Of a stretch of DNA of 64,000 bases, positions 8,539 through 17,929 are shown piece after piece. Position numbers and translations under genes: made by a program. The notes beneath the pieces are model-generated. The model made no database searches. It saw nothing but the letters and a program-made list of their open reading frames with translations, and had not been told where the DNA came from. Position 1 is the first letter of the stretch. Every line of letters starts with the position of its first letter. The stretch comes from RGIG3701 sp031553595 (lineage in GTDB: Bacteria > Planctomycetota > Planctomycetia > Pirellulales > Thermoguttaceae). The DNA lies in the NCBI GenBank assembly GCA_031553595.1, contig JAVBLI010000012.1:1-64000 (forward strand), read 5' to 3'.

Positions 8539-8772
8539 ATGACCACCCCCACACCCGTCCCTGATAAACACCGCGTCCTGCTGGAAGAACGTCTGGCATT
8601 CTGCGAGCGTCTCAACGAAACGCTCAACGAAGTGGTCTGCGACCTCCAGGCCCGGCTTTCACGGATGGAATTCCGTTTCGAATCGATGCGGCGAGAGATC
8701 CAGCGCCTCCAGAATGCGCCCCGGGACGCCGCGCCGCGTACCCTGGAAGAAGAACGTCCGCCGCATTATTGA
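8539..8772 (+). CDS. slyX: SlyX-family small coiled-coil protein
   Basis: A 77-residue charged protein, almost wholly alpha-helical and coiled-coil (EERLAFCERLNETLNEVVCD, then RLSRMEFRFESMRREIQRLQ). It ends in EEERPPHY, and the PPHY tail is characteristic of SlyX. The function of SlyX is not established. Longer in-frame starts upstream (from 8413) would add non-helical sequence and are disfavoured. It lies 37 bp before the alkaline phosphatase. Confidence 0.75.
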   Translation: MTTPTPVPDKHRVLLEERLAFCERLNETLNEVVCDLQARLSRMEFRFESMRREIQRLQNAPRDAAPRTLEEERPPHY

Positions 8773-8809
8773 CATATACATAATCCCCGAAATCAAAAGG
8801 AGCATTTTC

Positions 8810-10231
8810 ATGTCCGATAAATCCCGTCAAAAGCCTGTTCGAAACGTTACCCGCCGTAATTTCCTGAAAAGCGGCCTGGCCGCCGGCGCCGCCTTCACGT
8901 GCGCGTCTTCCATTTCATGCTCCCCCTCCGCAGTCGGCCCGACCAGCGCCGCTCACGCCGCGGACGCCGGGAGTAACGTGGATGACGGCAAAAAACGGAA
9001 CGTCATTTTAATGATCGCGGACGGGGCCGGGTTCTCGTCCTTCGACATCACCTCCGATTACATGACCGGCAGCCCGCGCGGCATGATTTATAACGGTGAC
9101 GCCTGGACGCTGCTGGGCTGTTCCACCTACTCAATCAAGGGCGATTACGAGCCGGCGAAAATGTGGAAAGCTTTCGAAAACCAAAAAGATGAGGCCACCG
9201 ACTCCGCGGCCGCCTCCACTTCCCTGCACACCGGGCGAAAGACCAAAAACGGGCGAATCGGGCAGGACGCGGATAAAAATAACCTGCTGTCAATCGCCGA
9301 GCTGGCCCACCAGAACGGTTTCGCCAGCGGCGCGGTAACGTCCGTCGGCGTCTCGCACGCCACTCCCGGCGGCGTGGTCGGCCACGGTTCCGACCGTGCG
9401 GAGGGCCATAAATTACTTGTCGGGATGCTTGATGACGGAAATCTGGACGTCCTGATCGGTGGCGGCCACCCCGAATTCGACCATAACGGAAAGCCCCGCG
9501 GTGAAAAAAATAAATACTGCAAGTACGGCCCGGACGAAGAAATGTGGAAGCGAATCCGTGCCGGCGCCCTGCCCCGTGGCATGAAATTCATCGAAACGCG
9601 CGAAGATTTTCAGCGTCTGGCCCGGAATGAAGACGTTCCTGAAAAACTGCTGGGCCTGGCCCCCGTCACCGAAACCTTTCAGCAGCAGCGCGATAAAAAC
9701 GTCCCGCGTCTGGAGACGTCCCCCACGCTGACGGAGGCGTCCCTGGCCGGGCTGAATATCCTGAACCGAAACAAAAAAGGCTTTTACCTGATGATTGAGG
9801 GCGGGGCCGTGGACTGGTGCAATCACGCGAATAATCTCGAGCGTTCCGTGGAAGAAATGGCGGAATTTAATGAAGCCGTGGTGGCGGTATGTGCGTGGGT
9901 GGAGAAAAATTCCTCGTGGGACGAAACGCTGCTGATCGTCACCGCGGACCATGATTGCGGCGGCATTTGGGGCCCGACCGCCGATAAGCCCGCCACCCTT
10001 TTCCAGCGGCCCATCCTCGCCGGAAAAGGAAATCTGGCGGAAGCGAAATACTTTTCGATGGATCACACGAATCTGCTGGTGCCGTTCTATTTCCGGGGAA
10101 AAAACGCGGACAGCTTCCTTTATATGGTGAAGGGAGTCGACAAAAAAGCCGGGGAATTATTCCAGTTCACCGGACATTACTTGGATAATACGGACGTTTT
10201 CCCCGTCGCGAAAGAGGTTTTCGGGCTGTGA
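8810..10231 (+). CDS. Alkaline phosphatase (PhoA superfamily), Tat-exported
   Basis: A 473-residue secreted phosphomonoesterase. The N-terminus has a twin-arginine motif (RRNFLKS, residues 15-21) followed by an Ala/Gly hydrophobic stretch. The SISC at about residue 40 could also serve as a lipidation site, so a Tat lipoprotein is possible. The catalytic motif TDSAAASTSLHTG places the nucleophile at S132. Metal ligands are visible in IADGAG, IEGGAVDWCNH and VTADHDCGG, and the late MDHTN supplies another His. AAAGGAG (8796-8802) lies 7 bp before ATG 8810, fixing the start. No Pho-box could be recognised. Confidence 0.92.
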   Translation: MSDKSRQKPVRNVTRRNFLKSGLAAGAAFTCASSISCSPSAVGPTSAAHAADAGSNVDDGKKRNVILMIADGAGFSSFDITSDYMTGSPRGMIYNGDAWTLLGCSTYSIKGDYEPAKMWKAFENQKDEATDSAAASTSLHTGRKTKNGRIGQDADKNNLLSIAELAHQNGFASGAVTSVGVSHATPGGVVGHGSDRAEGHKLLVGMLDDGNLDVLIGGGHPEFDHNGKPRGEKNKYCKYGPDEEMWKRIRAGALPRGMKFIETREDFQRLARNEDVPEKLLGLAPVTETFQQQRDKNVPRLETSPTLTEASLAGLNILNRNKKGFYLMIEGGAVDWCNHANNLERSVEEMAEFNEAVVAVCAWVEKNSSWDETLLIVTADHDCGGIWGPTADKPATLFQRPILAGKGNLAEAKYFSMDHTNLLVPFYFRGKNADSFLYMVKGVDKKAGELFQFTGHYLDNTDVFPVAKEVFGL

Positions 10232-10271
10232 TGCGGACAGCGAAAAAAATTCATTTTAACAGGAGATCACC

Positions 10272-11231
10272 ATGGCCGCGAACTTTTCCATCTCGATTTT
10301 ACCGGACGCCTGCATCCGCTGCGGGCAGTGCGTGCGGGTGTGCCCGGCGGGGATTTTTAAGGCGGAAACGGAAGCATTTCCCCTGAAAACGCCGCTGGAA
10401 ACGGTGCCCGGTGTGAAAAACCTTCAGGCGTGCGTGCTCTGCGGGCACTGCGTGGCAGTGTGCCCAAAAGACGCGGTAAAACACGGCAGTTTTCGCCATC
10501 TGGAGGCGTATGCAGAAGCCCCCGTCGCGCAGACGGTGGCCGGTGGCGTGAATGTCATTTCGCCGCTGCCGGAGCTGGAAGAACCTTCGTGGGCGCATTT
10601 TCAGGCGGTGGTGGCCCGGCGGCGCTCAGTGCGGGCGTTCACGAATCAGCCCGTGGACAGGGAAATGCTGGCGAAAATCGTGGAAACGGGGCAGATCGCC
10701 CCCAGTGCGCGGAACCGCCGGGGCACGCACTGGACGGTGGTGACGGACCGCCGGGTGCTGGACGAAATCATCGGCCTGACCGTGGGATTTATGGAAAATT
10801 CGTGTAAACAGCTCCATTCGCTGCCGGCGAAAATCTTGGCCACGTGCTGTCCTGGCAGTGAGGCAGCGGCGTACATGGGCATGCTGCCGGTGATGGAGGG
10901 TTTTTTGGAGACCGCCAGAAAACGGGACATGATTCTCCATGGCGCCCCGGCCCTGCTGGTGGCCCATTATGACCCGAAAGACGGCCGATTCGCGGACCCG
11001 GACGCCCAACTGGCCCTGCAAAACGCCACGCTGGCGGCCGTCGCCCTGCGTCTGGGCACTTTTTACACCGGATACGTCACCCGCGCCGCCGACTCGGAAC
11101 CCCGCATCGCGCGGGCGCTGGCCATTCCGGAAGACCATAAAATCGCGGGCGGAATGGTCGTCGGCCACCCGGACGTCACATACCGTTACGCCATTCACCG
11201 CGAGTACCCCAGCGTCATGTGGATCGAGTAA
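10272..11231 (+). CDS. Ferredoxin-nitroreductase fusion protein
   Basis: The N-terminal 70 residues carry two 4Fe-4S ferredoxin motifs (C14/C17/C20/C24 and C54/C57/C60/C64). From about residue 110 it is a nitroreductase-fold FMN domain (RRSVRAFTNQPV, IAPSARNRRGTHWTVV, and a C-terminal KIAGGMVVGHPD). Such fusions are common in anaerobes and are thought to pass electrons from ferredoxin to FMN; the physiological substrate is unknown. AGGAG (10261-10265) is 6 bp before ATG 10272. It probably shares a transcript with the phosphatase (40-bp gap). An AT-rich inverted repeat follows the stop. Confidence 0.9.
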   Translation: MAANFSISILPDACIRCGQCVRVCPAGIFKAETEAFPLKTPLETVPGVKNLQACVLCGHCVAVCPKDAVKHGSFRHLEAYAEAPVAQTVAGGVNVISPLPELEEPSWAHFQAVVARRRSVRAFTNQPVDREMLAKIVETGQIAPSARNRRGTHWTVVTDRRVLDEIIGLTVGFMENSCKQLHSLPAKILATCCPGSEAAAYMGMLPVMEGFLETARKRDMILHGAPALLVAHYDPKDGRFADPDAQLALQNATLAAVALRLGTFYTGYVTRAADSEPRIARALAIPEDHKIAGGMVVGHPDVTYRYAIHREYPSVMWIE

Positions 11232-11288
11232 AATAAAGAAATGAGAAATTGCGCAACCGTACTTCAATCATTTCTCATTTTTTTATTT
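11231..11288 (+). terminator. AT-rich inverted repeat after the nitroreductase gene, terminator-like
   Basis: Arms of 19 bp (11231-11249 and 11270-11288, one mismatch) overlap the stop codon and end in a T-rich run. The stem is AT-rich, so it is a weak intrinsic terminator at best, and the arms are built from the repeated unit TTTCTCA, which continues to about 11310. Confidence 0.4.
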
Positions 11289-11541
11289 CTCATTTCTCAT
11301 TTCATTTTCTCCTCCGTCTCTCTTGACATTCATTTTTGACACGTGTAAAATAAAGAATATCGACAGTTGTCAAAGATGGAAAAATAACCAATAAACTTCC
11401 GCTTCTTTATCCTGTTTACTTGATTCATCCGTATAAAAATAGTATGATGTAATAATACATACCGTCATACTAATATTATATGAATGTAATATTCGTGGCT
11501 GTGATCGGGAAAACGCTTTTCGTCCGGGAGTACGCTGTTTT
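11232..11541. other. 310-bp regulatory gap before the giant PQQ gene
   Basis: It contains the AT-rich inverted repeat, a short-period TTTCTCA tract (to about 11310), two TTGACA boxes with a near-palindrome (11323-11363), and then about 180 bp of AT-rich leader without an open frame or a recognisable riboswitch. Confidence 0.6.
11323..11351 (+). promoter_or_regulatory. Strong sigma-70-type promoter with overlapping palindrome
   Basis: TTGACA (11323-11328), a 17-bp spacer and TAAAAT (11346-11351) form a near-consensus promoter. A second perfect TTGACA starts at 11336 but has only a poor -10. Around 11338-11353 the sequence TTTGACACGTGTAAAA is palindromic except for one pair and overlaps the -10, so a repressor could bind there. 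The transcript would have a leader of roughly 180 nt before ATG 11542. Confidence 0.65.
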
Positions 11542-14500
11542 ATGTCACATTTAATGAGAAAAAATCTTATCGCCGCGGGCTGGGCGGTTCCAGTGGTATT
11601 CTGCGCGTTTTTTTTCGGCGGAGCGTTTTTTGAAATGGCGGGAATGCCTGCCGGCGGTGTTCCGGAAAGCGCCGCGCTGGCAGTAATCGTCCTGCCTGAT
11701 GACATGGATGATGAAGCCGAGGAAAAGGATTCGCACATCGGCATCTTCCCGCCCGTGGACCGCATGGCCCTGAAAGATATTAATGATGCGCGGAAGCTGG
11801 TGGATCTGGAGCGTTACGCGGATGCGGTGCAGCTTATCAGCGCGATTCTGGACATGCCGGAAGATTATTATTTCCAGGAGAAGACGGGCGGAAGCGTTTA
11901 TCGCAGCCTGAAGAGTGAGGCGCAGCAGCTTTTAATGAAAATGCCCGCGCGGGGGCGTCAGATTTATGAACTTCAGGCGGGGCCCACGGCCCGCCAGGCG
12001 CTGCAAGCCGCCGTGGCGTCCGGAAAGCGGGATCAGCTCGGGATGGTGGCGAGGAAATATTTTCACACGGAAGCCGGTTATGAAGCGGCGTTTCTGCTGG
12101 GGCTGGACCATCTGGACCATAATCACGCCATCTCCGCGGCCCTGAGTTTCCAGAAGCTTTATGACATTCCGGAGGCACGCAAAAAGTTTGACCCGGTGCT
12201 GACGCTGCTTCTGGCCGTCAGTTGGAACGCGGCGGGGATGAAAGAGCGGGCGGACATTCTTTTCGAGTCGCTTTCACGGCTGGAGAAATCGGCGGAACTG
12301 GAAAAACTGACCATCGGCGGGAAATCCCTCTCCCAGCGACCGGCCACGGAAGAACTCTCCGCGTGGCTGCAAAAACAGCTTCCGGTGCTGGAGGTTTTCG
12401 TGCCGCGCGGGATGCGTCAGTGGTCGGTCATGCGGGGCGACTTGCAGCGGAACGCCACCAGTGAGGCGGGCAGCTCCATCCTCACGCTGCGGTGGCGAGT
12501 GCCCACCACGGATAATCCGGAGGCGTGGGCGCTGGTGGAACTGCTTCGGCGTAACCGCACGGAGTCCGGGCAGCCGGACATTCCGCAGCTTTTTCCGCTG
12601 GTGGTGGGGGAAACGGTGCTGATGCGCACGGCGTGGAATCTCACGGCGGTGAATCTGCTTTCCGGGAAGCGGCTGTGGGACGTGCCCACCGGGGATTATG
12701 CGGACACCATGGCCCGGCTGGAAAACGCCATCACCCGCGCGGAATCCTCGGGAAACTCCGGCCAGAATGCCGCTTCCCAGAAATATGAAATGATGGCCGG
12801 TATTCTCAATTCGCGGATCTGGAATTCCGGCGCATACGGCTCGCTGGCCAGTAACGGAAAATACGTTTATTGCGTGGAAGACATCATAAATGCCCAGAAT
12901 CTGGATAATTATTCCGGAAACATAAACCTCGTCCGCGGGGGATTCGGCGGGCGGCGGATGGATGACGGCAGTGAAGCGTCCGGGCCGGCCTTCCCGAATC
13001 GCCTCTGCGCGTATGACATCCAGACCGGGAAGCTCGTGTGGCATGTCGGCGGCAGCACCCAGCGGTGGAAGCTGGCGGAGGCGAACACCATGTTCCTCGG
13101 GCCGCCCACGCCCATCGGCAAGGAATTATACGTTTTGGCGCAGCAGAAAAACGAAATCGTGATGCTGGCGCTGGATCAGGAAACGGGGCGCACGCTGTGG
13201 TCGCTGGTGGTGTGCATGGCGCCGGAAATCTCGGTTTCTCCTTATCTGCCCACGCTTTCGCCGTCTTATTCGGAGGGCATTCTGGTGTGTCCCACGCCGA
13301 ATAACGCGCTGGTGGCCGTGGATATCGCCACACACGCCGTGCTCTGGGCGCATGCGTACGCGGAGTCGATGGGCCGAAACAATTACCGCATGTATTCGTA
13401 TCAGGGAAACGTGTCCGGGACGATTGACACCAGCGTGGTGATCGCGGACGGAAACGTGCTTTACCTGCCCGTGGACCAGAATTACGTGTACTGCATCCGG
13501 CTTGTGGACGGCGAGCTGGTCTGGAAATTGCCCTCCAGTGGAGCGCTTTATATCGCGGGGGTTTATCAGGGCCGGGCGTATCTGGCCACCACCGCCGGCA
13601 TGAACGCCGTGGAGCTTGCGCCGGTGAAAGTCGAGAAAAAAGAGACGCCGGAAGACCCGAAACCGGCAGACGAGGAAGGGGATGACGACGAAGGTTTTGA
13701 TGACGATGATGACGTTTTCGTGCCTGCCGTGCCCGGACGGGGAATGGTGGTGGTGAACGGCCGGCTGGTGCAGATGACGGCTGAACCGCGGTTCGCCGAG
13801 CAGCGGGACGAAACTATTCAGCCCGTGGCCCAGCGGCTTTCCCTGGGGAAAGTTTCCGGCATGGGGTACCGTAACGACCGCTTTTATTATCTTCCGCTTC
13901 AGGAAGGGAAAGTCGCGAAAATTGATCTGCCCACGCTGAGTGTGGTGGAGACGGTTTCCTCGCGGGAGGGGAACATCCCCGGGAATCTCATCCCGGCGAA
14001 TGACCGCATCCTTTCCCAGCGCGCGGATCATCTGGACGCTTATCAGCAGATTCAGACGCTGGACGCGGAGCTGAAACGGCTTTACGCCCAGGATGCCCGG
14101 CATCCGGACGCGCTGATTCTGGACGCCGTTCACCGCTGGGATCAGGGGGACATCCAGAACGCCGTGGCCCTGCTGCGCGAAGCCGTGAAATCCGGCGATT
14201 TTCAGGCGAAAAACCTCCTGCTGCGTGCCCTGATGGAAGGCGTGCGGGAGAATTTTAATAATTTCGACTCGAATCACGAAGAAATCCTGAAACTGCTGTC
14301 CACACCCGAGAAAAAGCTGGAATTCCAGTGTTTCGTGGTTCTCGGCCTGGAAAAAACCGGGCGGCTGACGGAAGCCGTGCGGGAGTGCGGGCGGCTGCTG
14401 GGCGACTTGCGTCTGGGTGCTGCTGTCCGGACGGACGGGGATGGTGTGCTGTTTATGGAAGACCCCATGTGGTCTGAAAATCCGGATCAGTGGGTCAGCA

Positions 14501-17500
14501 CACAGATGACCGAAATTCAAAAAAAAGCGGAAGCGAAAAATGATCAGCAGGCGCTGACGGCCCTGAGCACGCTCGTGGCTGCGGAAGCCCAGCGGCTGAG
14601 CCAGCCGGTAACCCCGGCGGCGGAGAAATCTGAAAATGCCGCGCCGGAAAGCGAAAAATCGGAAAACAGCGTAACGCGTGCGACTTCCGTCACCTCTTCC
14701 GTTACGGTTTCGGGAACGGAGCTTGCAGAAGCGCAACCGGTGGTGGAAATACAGTCTGCTGCCTCGAAAACCGCCTCCGCCGGGGCGCCGATCATGGCGA
14801 ATCCCGTGGCGGAACCCGCCGCTGCGCCGGTGGCAAATTCCGTGGGCGCTCCGGTGGCAGTCCCCGTGGCGGATCCCGCCGCTGCGCCGGTGGAAGTCCA
14901 GGTGCAGGTAAAAGCCGTGCCGCTGCCGGGGGTGAAGCCGATTCCCGTTCCGGATGCCGCGCCGGGGCTGCCGGGGAAGAAGCGTGCCGGGGAAGAAGCG
15001 AAAGACGAAACGGCCGCTCCGCTGCTGACCGGTGGAAATCCGGCTTTTCCCGCGGATGTGGAGGCCAGCCAGAAGCTTTCCCGGCTTCACACGTTCATCC
15101 GCCAGTTCCGTTTTCGTCCGGAGGTGCTGCCCGTGCGCGAGCAGTTTATTTCGCTTTTAACGAAAAAGGAGCTGTTTTCGCAGGCCGAATTTTCCCTTCT
15201 CCAGCAGAACACGGGGCTCTCCGGGAATGCAGAAGCCGCGAATTGGGCGAGAATCGTGGAGCTGTTCGCCGCTGCGCCGCGTCCGCTTTCCGCCGCGGTT
15301 TATTATAAATACGTCCTGAAGCGTTTCCCTGCCGTTCCGTGTTTTCAGGGGAAAACGCCCCCCCAGTGGCTGGCGTCTCTGCCCGCGGAACATCCGATTC
15401 ACGAGGCTTTAAAGGAGCAGCAGCCGTGGGCCGTGGGCCGGATGGATGTCAGCACGCCGGGCCGGGAAACAGCCGGTGAGCCGCAGAATCGCGCGACCTC
15501 CGCCGCTTTTTACCAGCAACAAGCCATTACCATCGCCAACACGCCTTCTCTGCCGTTCCAGGGCATGACGGCCAGTTTCCAGACCGTGGCCCAGGGCCGG
15601 ATACTGGTAATCGAAGATGCGTGGGGGCAGCAGCGCTGGGCGCCGAACACGGCGAACGACATGCCCACCATCTACGCCGGTGGAAACCGCGCGCTGCGTG
15701 TTTCCGGCGCCGACCTGATGATGAATAATACGGACGCCTTAACCAGCGGCCATCTGCTCTTCCTCGGAACCGCCACGGGCGACGTTTTCGCCGTGGACTT
15801 CCTCACCGCGCCGCCGCGCGTCGTGTGGCGATGGTCGCCGCCCCGCCAGCAGTTGGACGTGAAGGATCCGGCGATTATCCCCATCATCCGCCGCCTGGAA
15901 AACATGGGCATTTCGTCCTTGTCGCGCGAGCGGAACCGATATTCCAACATAACGGCCTCCTCCGCCTCCGTTTTGCGCGGCGTGAATGAAGTCGGGCTGT
16001 GCTTCACCCAGGCGAACCGGATTTACTGCCTGGACATCTTCACCGGCGAGGTGCTCTGGGAGCGGATGCTCACCGGCGCCGCCGGGTCTCAGACGAGCAT
16101 CACCTGGGCCATGGGCGACTCCCGCCATCTTTACGTCATGGCCAGCGGCACGCCCGTAAAGCCGGACGAATTGGCCGGCGGCGCGAATCCGGTCATTAAT
16201 ATTAATGGAAACGTCATCATCCAGGGAAATGTCGTCATTAACGGCGGCAACCTGGTTATCGGCGGCGCCGCCGTGCCGGTGAACGTTCCGCAGCCGGAAA
16301 GTGAAATTAAGCCTGCCGAGAGTGCCGACGCCGAAAAATCCCCGGAAAACGCCACGCCTCCCGAGCGTTACCTCATCAAAAACGTCACGCTGGCCGAGAT
16401 TTACAATCCGCCTGCGGAAAGCGCCGCGCAAACGCCCGAGCAAAAAGCCCGGCGACAGGCCCTGGAAATGTTCCGCGAACTCGCGAAGCCCGGCGACGCC
16501 CCCCAGCAGATCCAGGTTTTCGACATCACCACCGGCCGGGAGCTTCCCAGCCGCCAATTCCCAAATCTGCAACACTACATCCATAATACGACCCAGCTGG
16601 ATTCCAAACTTTTCCACAACATGGGCCGGCATATCGGCCTGTACGACCCCATAACCGAGCGTTTCGACTGGATTCTCGTCCTCTCCGACCACCGCGAAGT
16701 GGCCACCTGGAGCAATGCCGTGCTCGAGAAGGAAAAACTCGTGCTTCTCTCTCCCGACTTCCGGATGCACGTCCGCGACATCCGTACCGGCGACGAGATT
16801 TTCACCACCGAGCCGCTGCTGCCGAAAGTTTCGCCTGAATCCACCACCCCTGACAAGCGATACCCGGCGCCTGACCGCGTGGAGTCCGTGAATTTTTATC
16901 CCGACGGCGACGGCGGATACCTCGTGCTGTTTTCCTGCAAGGCGAATGAAAGGCCGAAAGAGGAAGTTGAGGAAAAAGAGGAAAAGGCGGACGACGCCGA
17001 CAAGAAGGACGAAGACGCCGCGCCGAAAACCGAGGAGGAAAAAAAGGCGGTCGCTGAGAAAAAACGCAAAGAACTGGAAGAAAAGCAGAAAGCCGAGCAG
17101 GAGAAAATGCGTAAAGAAATGCTCCGCCGCGAGAAGACGATCTATATCCAGCAGCTCGGCTGGATGGCCAGCCGCCAGTGCCGCCACGGGATGCTGATGC
17201 ATCTCGACGCGAAGGGCAAGTCGGTCTGGGACGAGCCGATTTTCATGGCCCGCTCTTTTTACCTGCCCGATCTGCCCGCCAAACTGCCCGTGGTGTGTTT
17301 CGGGCACACGAAGCGTCAGCGAAGCGCTACCACGGTGATCAAAGTTTTCGACAAACGCAGCGGCCGCATGCTTTACGACGGCGAGTTAAGCGCGATCAGC
17401 ACCCCGATGTTTAAAGTCGTCGGCGACCCGAAAACGAACACCGTAACCTTCGACTTCAGCAACAACATGAAGCTCGAGCTGGCATGCACCGACGCGCCCT

Positions 17501-17901
17501 GGGGCGATTTCCTCCCCACCCGCGAACGGCCCGACGCCGACGGTTCCGTCCGTAACGAGCGCCAAACGCTCAAGGAAATGGAAGCCCACGCGGTAACCCT
17601 GCGTGAAAACATCCTCCGCGCGGAGGCGGAACTCGCCAAGCAGGAGCAAATCGCGAAGGAGAATCCCTCCACGGCCGAGGAGCCGCAGCTCGACCCGGTG
17701 CTGGATCCCGTCCTGAAAAAGCCCGGCCAGCCTGGCGACAACCTTCCCCCCCCGGCCCCCATGACCGCCGAAAAAATCAAGGAGCTGAAGGAACAGGTCG
17801 CGCAGTACGAAGACCGGATCAACAAAATGCGTGAAAAACTCAAGAAAACCTCGGAAGACGAAGACGAAGACAATGCGATTTACACCGACGACTGGTTATA
17901 A
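11542..17901 (+). CDS. Giant PQQ-like beta-propeller repeat protein (2119 residues)
   Basis: An envelope protein of unknown function. In order: a hydrophobic export or anchor segment (about 6-34); a helical TPR-like region (about 70-290); a first PQQ/BamB-type propeller (about 300-640) with repeated outer-strand motifs such as LVWHVGGST, TLWSLV and VLWAHAYA; an acidic linker (about 700-730); a second helical region; a Pro/Ala/Val-rich low-complexity linker (about 1025-1150) with an internal duplication; a second propeller (about 1310-1800) including VVWRWSPP and VLWERML; a short N-I-N-G-N-V beta repeat (about 1548-1575); a Lys/Glu-rich stretch (about 1803-1863); and a C-terminal coiled coil (about 2007-2113). 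Proteins of this kind are typical of planctomycetes. No PQQ-dehydrogenase active site is evident. A strong promoter precedes it and the next gene starts 28 bp downstream. Confidence 0.85.
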   Translation: MSHLMRKNLIAAGWAVPVVFCAFFFGGAFFEMAGMPAGGVPESAALAVIVLPDDMDDEAEEKDSHIGIFPPVDRMALKDINDARKLVDLERYADAVQLISAILDMPEDYYFQEKTGGSVYRSLKSEAQQLLMKMPARGRQIYELQAGPTARQALQAAVASGKRDQLGMVARKYFHTEAGYEAAFLLGLDHLDHNHAISAALSFQKLYDIPEARKKFDPVLTLLLAVSWNAAGMKERADILFESLSRLEKSAELEKLTIGGKSLSQRPATEELSAWLQKQLPVLEVFVPRGMRQWSVMRGDLQRNATSEAGSSILTLRWRVPTTDNPEAWALVELLRRNRTESGQPDIPQLFPLVVGETVLMRTAWNLTAVNLLSGKRLWDVPTGDYADTMARLENAITRAESSGNSGQNAASQKYEMMAGILNSRIWNSGAYGSLASNGKYVYCVEDIINAQNLDNYSGNINLVRGGFGGRRMDDGSEASGPAFPNRLCAYDIQTGKLVWHVGGSTQRWKLAEANTMFLGPPTPIGKELYVLAQQKNEIVMLALDQETGRTLWSLVVCMAPEISVSPYLPTLSPSYSEGILVCPTPNNALVAVDIATHAVLWAHAYAESMGRNNYRMYSYQGNVSGTIDTSVVIADGNVLYLPVDQNYVYCIRLVDGELVWKLPSSGALYIAGVYQGRAYLATTAGMNAVELAPVKVEKKETPEDPKPADEEGDDDEGFDDDDDVFVPAVPGRGMVVVNGRLVQMTAEPRFAEQRDETIQPVAQRLSLGKVSGMGYRNDRFYYLPLQEGKVAKIDLPTLSVVETVSSREGNIPGNLIPANDRILSQRADHLDAYQQIQTLDAELKRLYAQDARHPDALILDAVHRWDQGDIQNAVALLREAVKSGDFQAKNLLLRALMEGVRENFNNFDSNHEEILKLLSTPEKKLEFQCFVVLGLEKTGRLTEAVRECGRLLGDLRLGAAVRTDGDGVLFMEDPMWSENPDQWVSTQMTEIQKKAEAKNDQQALTALSTLVAAEAQRLSQPVTPAAEKSENAAPESEKSENSVTRATSVTSSVTVSGTELAEAQPVVEIQSAASKTASAGAPIMANPVAEPAAAPVANSVGAPVAVPVADPAAAPVEVQVQVKAVPLPGVKPIPVPDAAPGLPGKKRAGEEAKDETAAPLLTGGNPAFPADVEASQKLSRLHTFIRQFRFRPEVLPVREQFISLLTKKELFSQAEFSLLQQNTGLSGNAEAANWARIVELFAAAPRPLSAAVYYKYVLKRFPAVPCFQGKTPPQWLASLPAEHPIHEALKEQQPWAVGRMDVSTPGRETAGEPQNRATSAAFYQQQAITIANTPSLPFQGMTASFQTVAQGRILVIEDAWGQQRWAPNTANDMPTIYAGGNRALRVSGADLMMNNTDALTSGHLLFLGTATGDVFAVDFLTAPPRVVWRWSPPRQQLDVKDPAIIPIIRRLENMGISSLSRERNRYSNITASSASVLRGVNEVGLCFTQANRIYCLDIFTGEVLWERMLTGAAGSQTSITWAMGDSRHLYVMASGTPVKPDELAGGANPVININGNVIIQGNVVINGGNLVIGGAAVPVNVPQPESEIKPAESADAEKSPENATPPERYLIKNVTLAEIYNPPAESAAQTPEQKARRQALEMFRELAKPGDAPQQIQVFDITTGRELPSRQFPNLQHYIHNTTQLDSKLFHNMGRHIGLYDPITERFDWILVLSDHREVATWSNAVLEKEKLVLLSPDFRMHVRDIRTGDEIFTTEPLLPKVSPESTTPDKRYPAPDRVESVNFYPDGDGGYLVLFSCKANERPKEEVEEKEEKADDADKKDEDAAPKTEEEKKAVAEKKRKELEEKQKAEQEKMRKEMLRREKTIYIQQLGWMASRQCRHGMLMHLDAKGKSVWDEPIFMARSFYLPDLPAKLPVVCFGHTKRQRSATTVIKVFDKRSGRMLYDGELSAISTPMFKVVGDPKTNTVTFDFSNNMKLELACTDAPWGDFLPTRERPDADGSVRNERQTLKEMEAHAVTLRENILRAEAELAKQEQIAKENPSTAEEPQLDPVLDPVLKKPGQPGDNLPPPAPMTAEKIKELKEQVAQYEDRINKMREKLKKTSEDEDEDNAIYTDDWL

Positions 17902-17929
17902 CAGAACGTACTCGAACCGGAGACGACCG

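Noticed and set aside
13126..15090. 654-codon minus-strand open frame opposite the giant PQQ gene
   Set aside because: Arg/His-rich shadow frame with no recognisable motif; the plus frame has propeller repeats throughout.
15739..17307. 522-codon minus-strand open frame opposite the 3' half of the giant PQQ gene
   Set aside because: Same antisense composition; its Phe/Leu runs come from the complement of the Lys/Glu-rich coding stretch.
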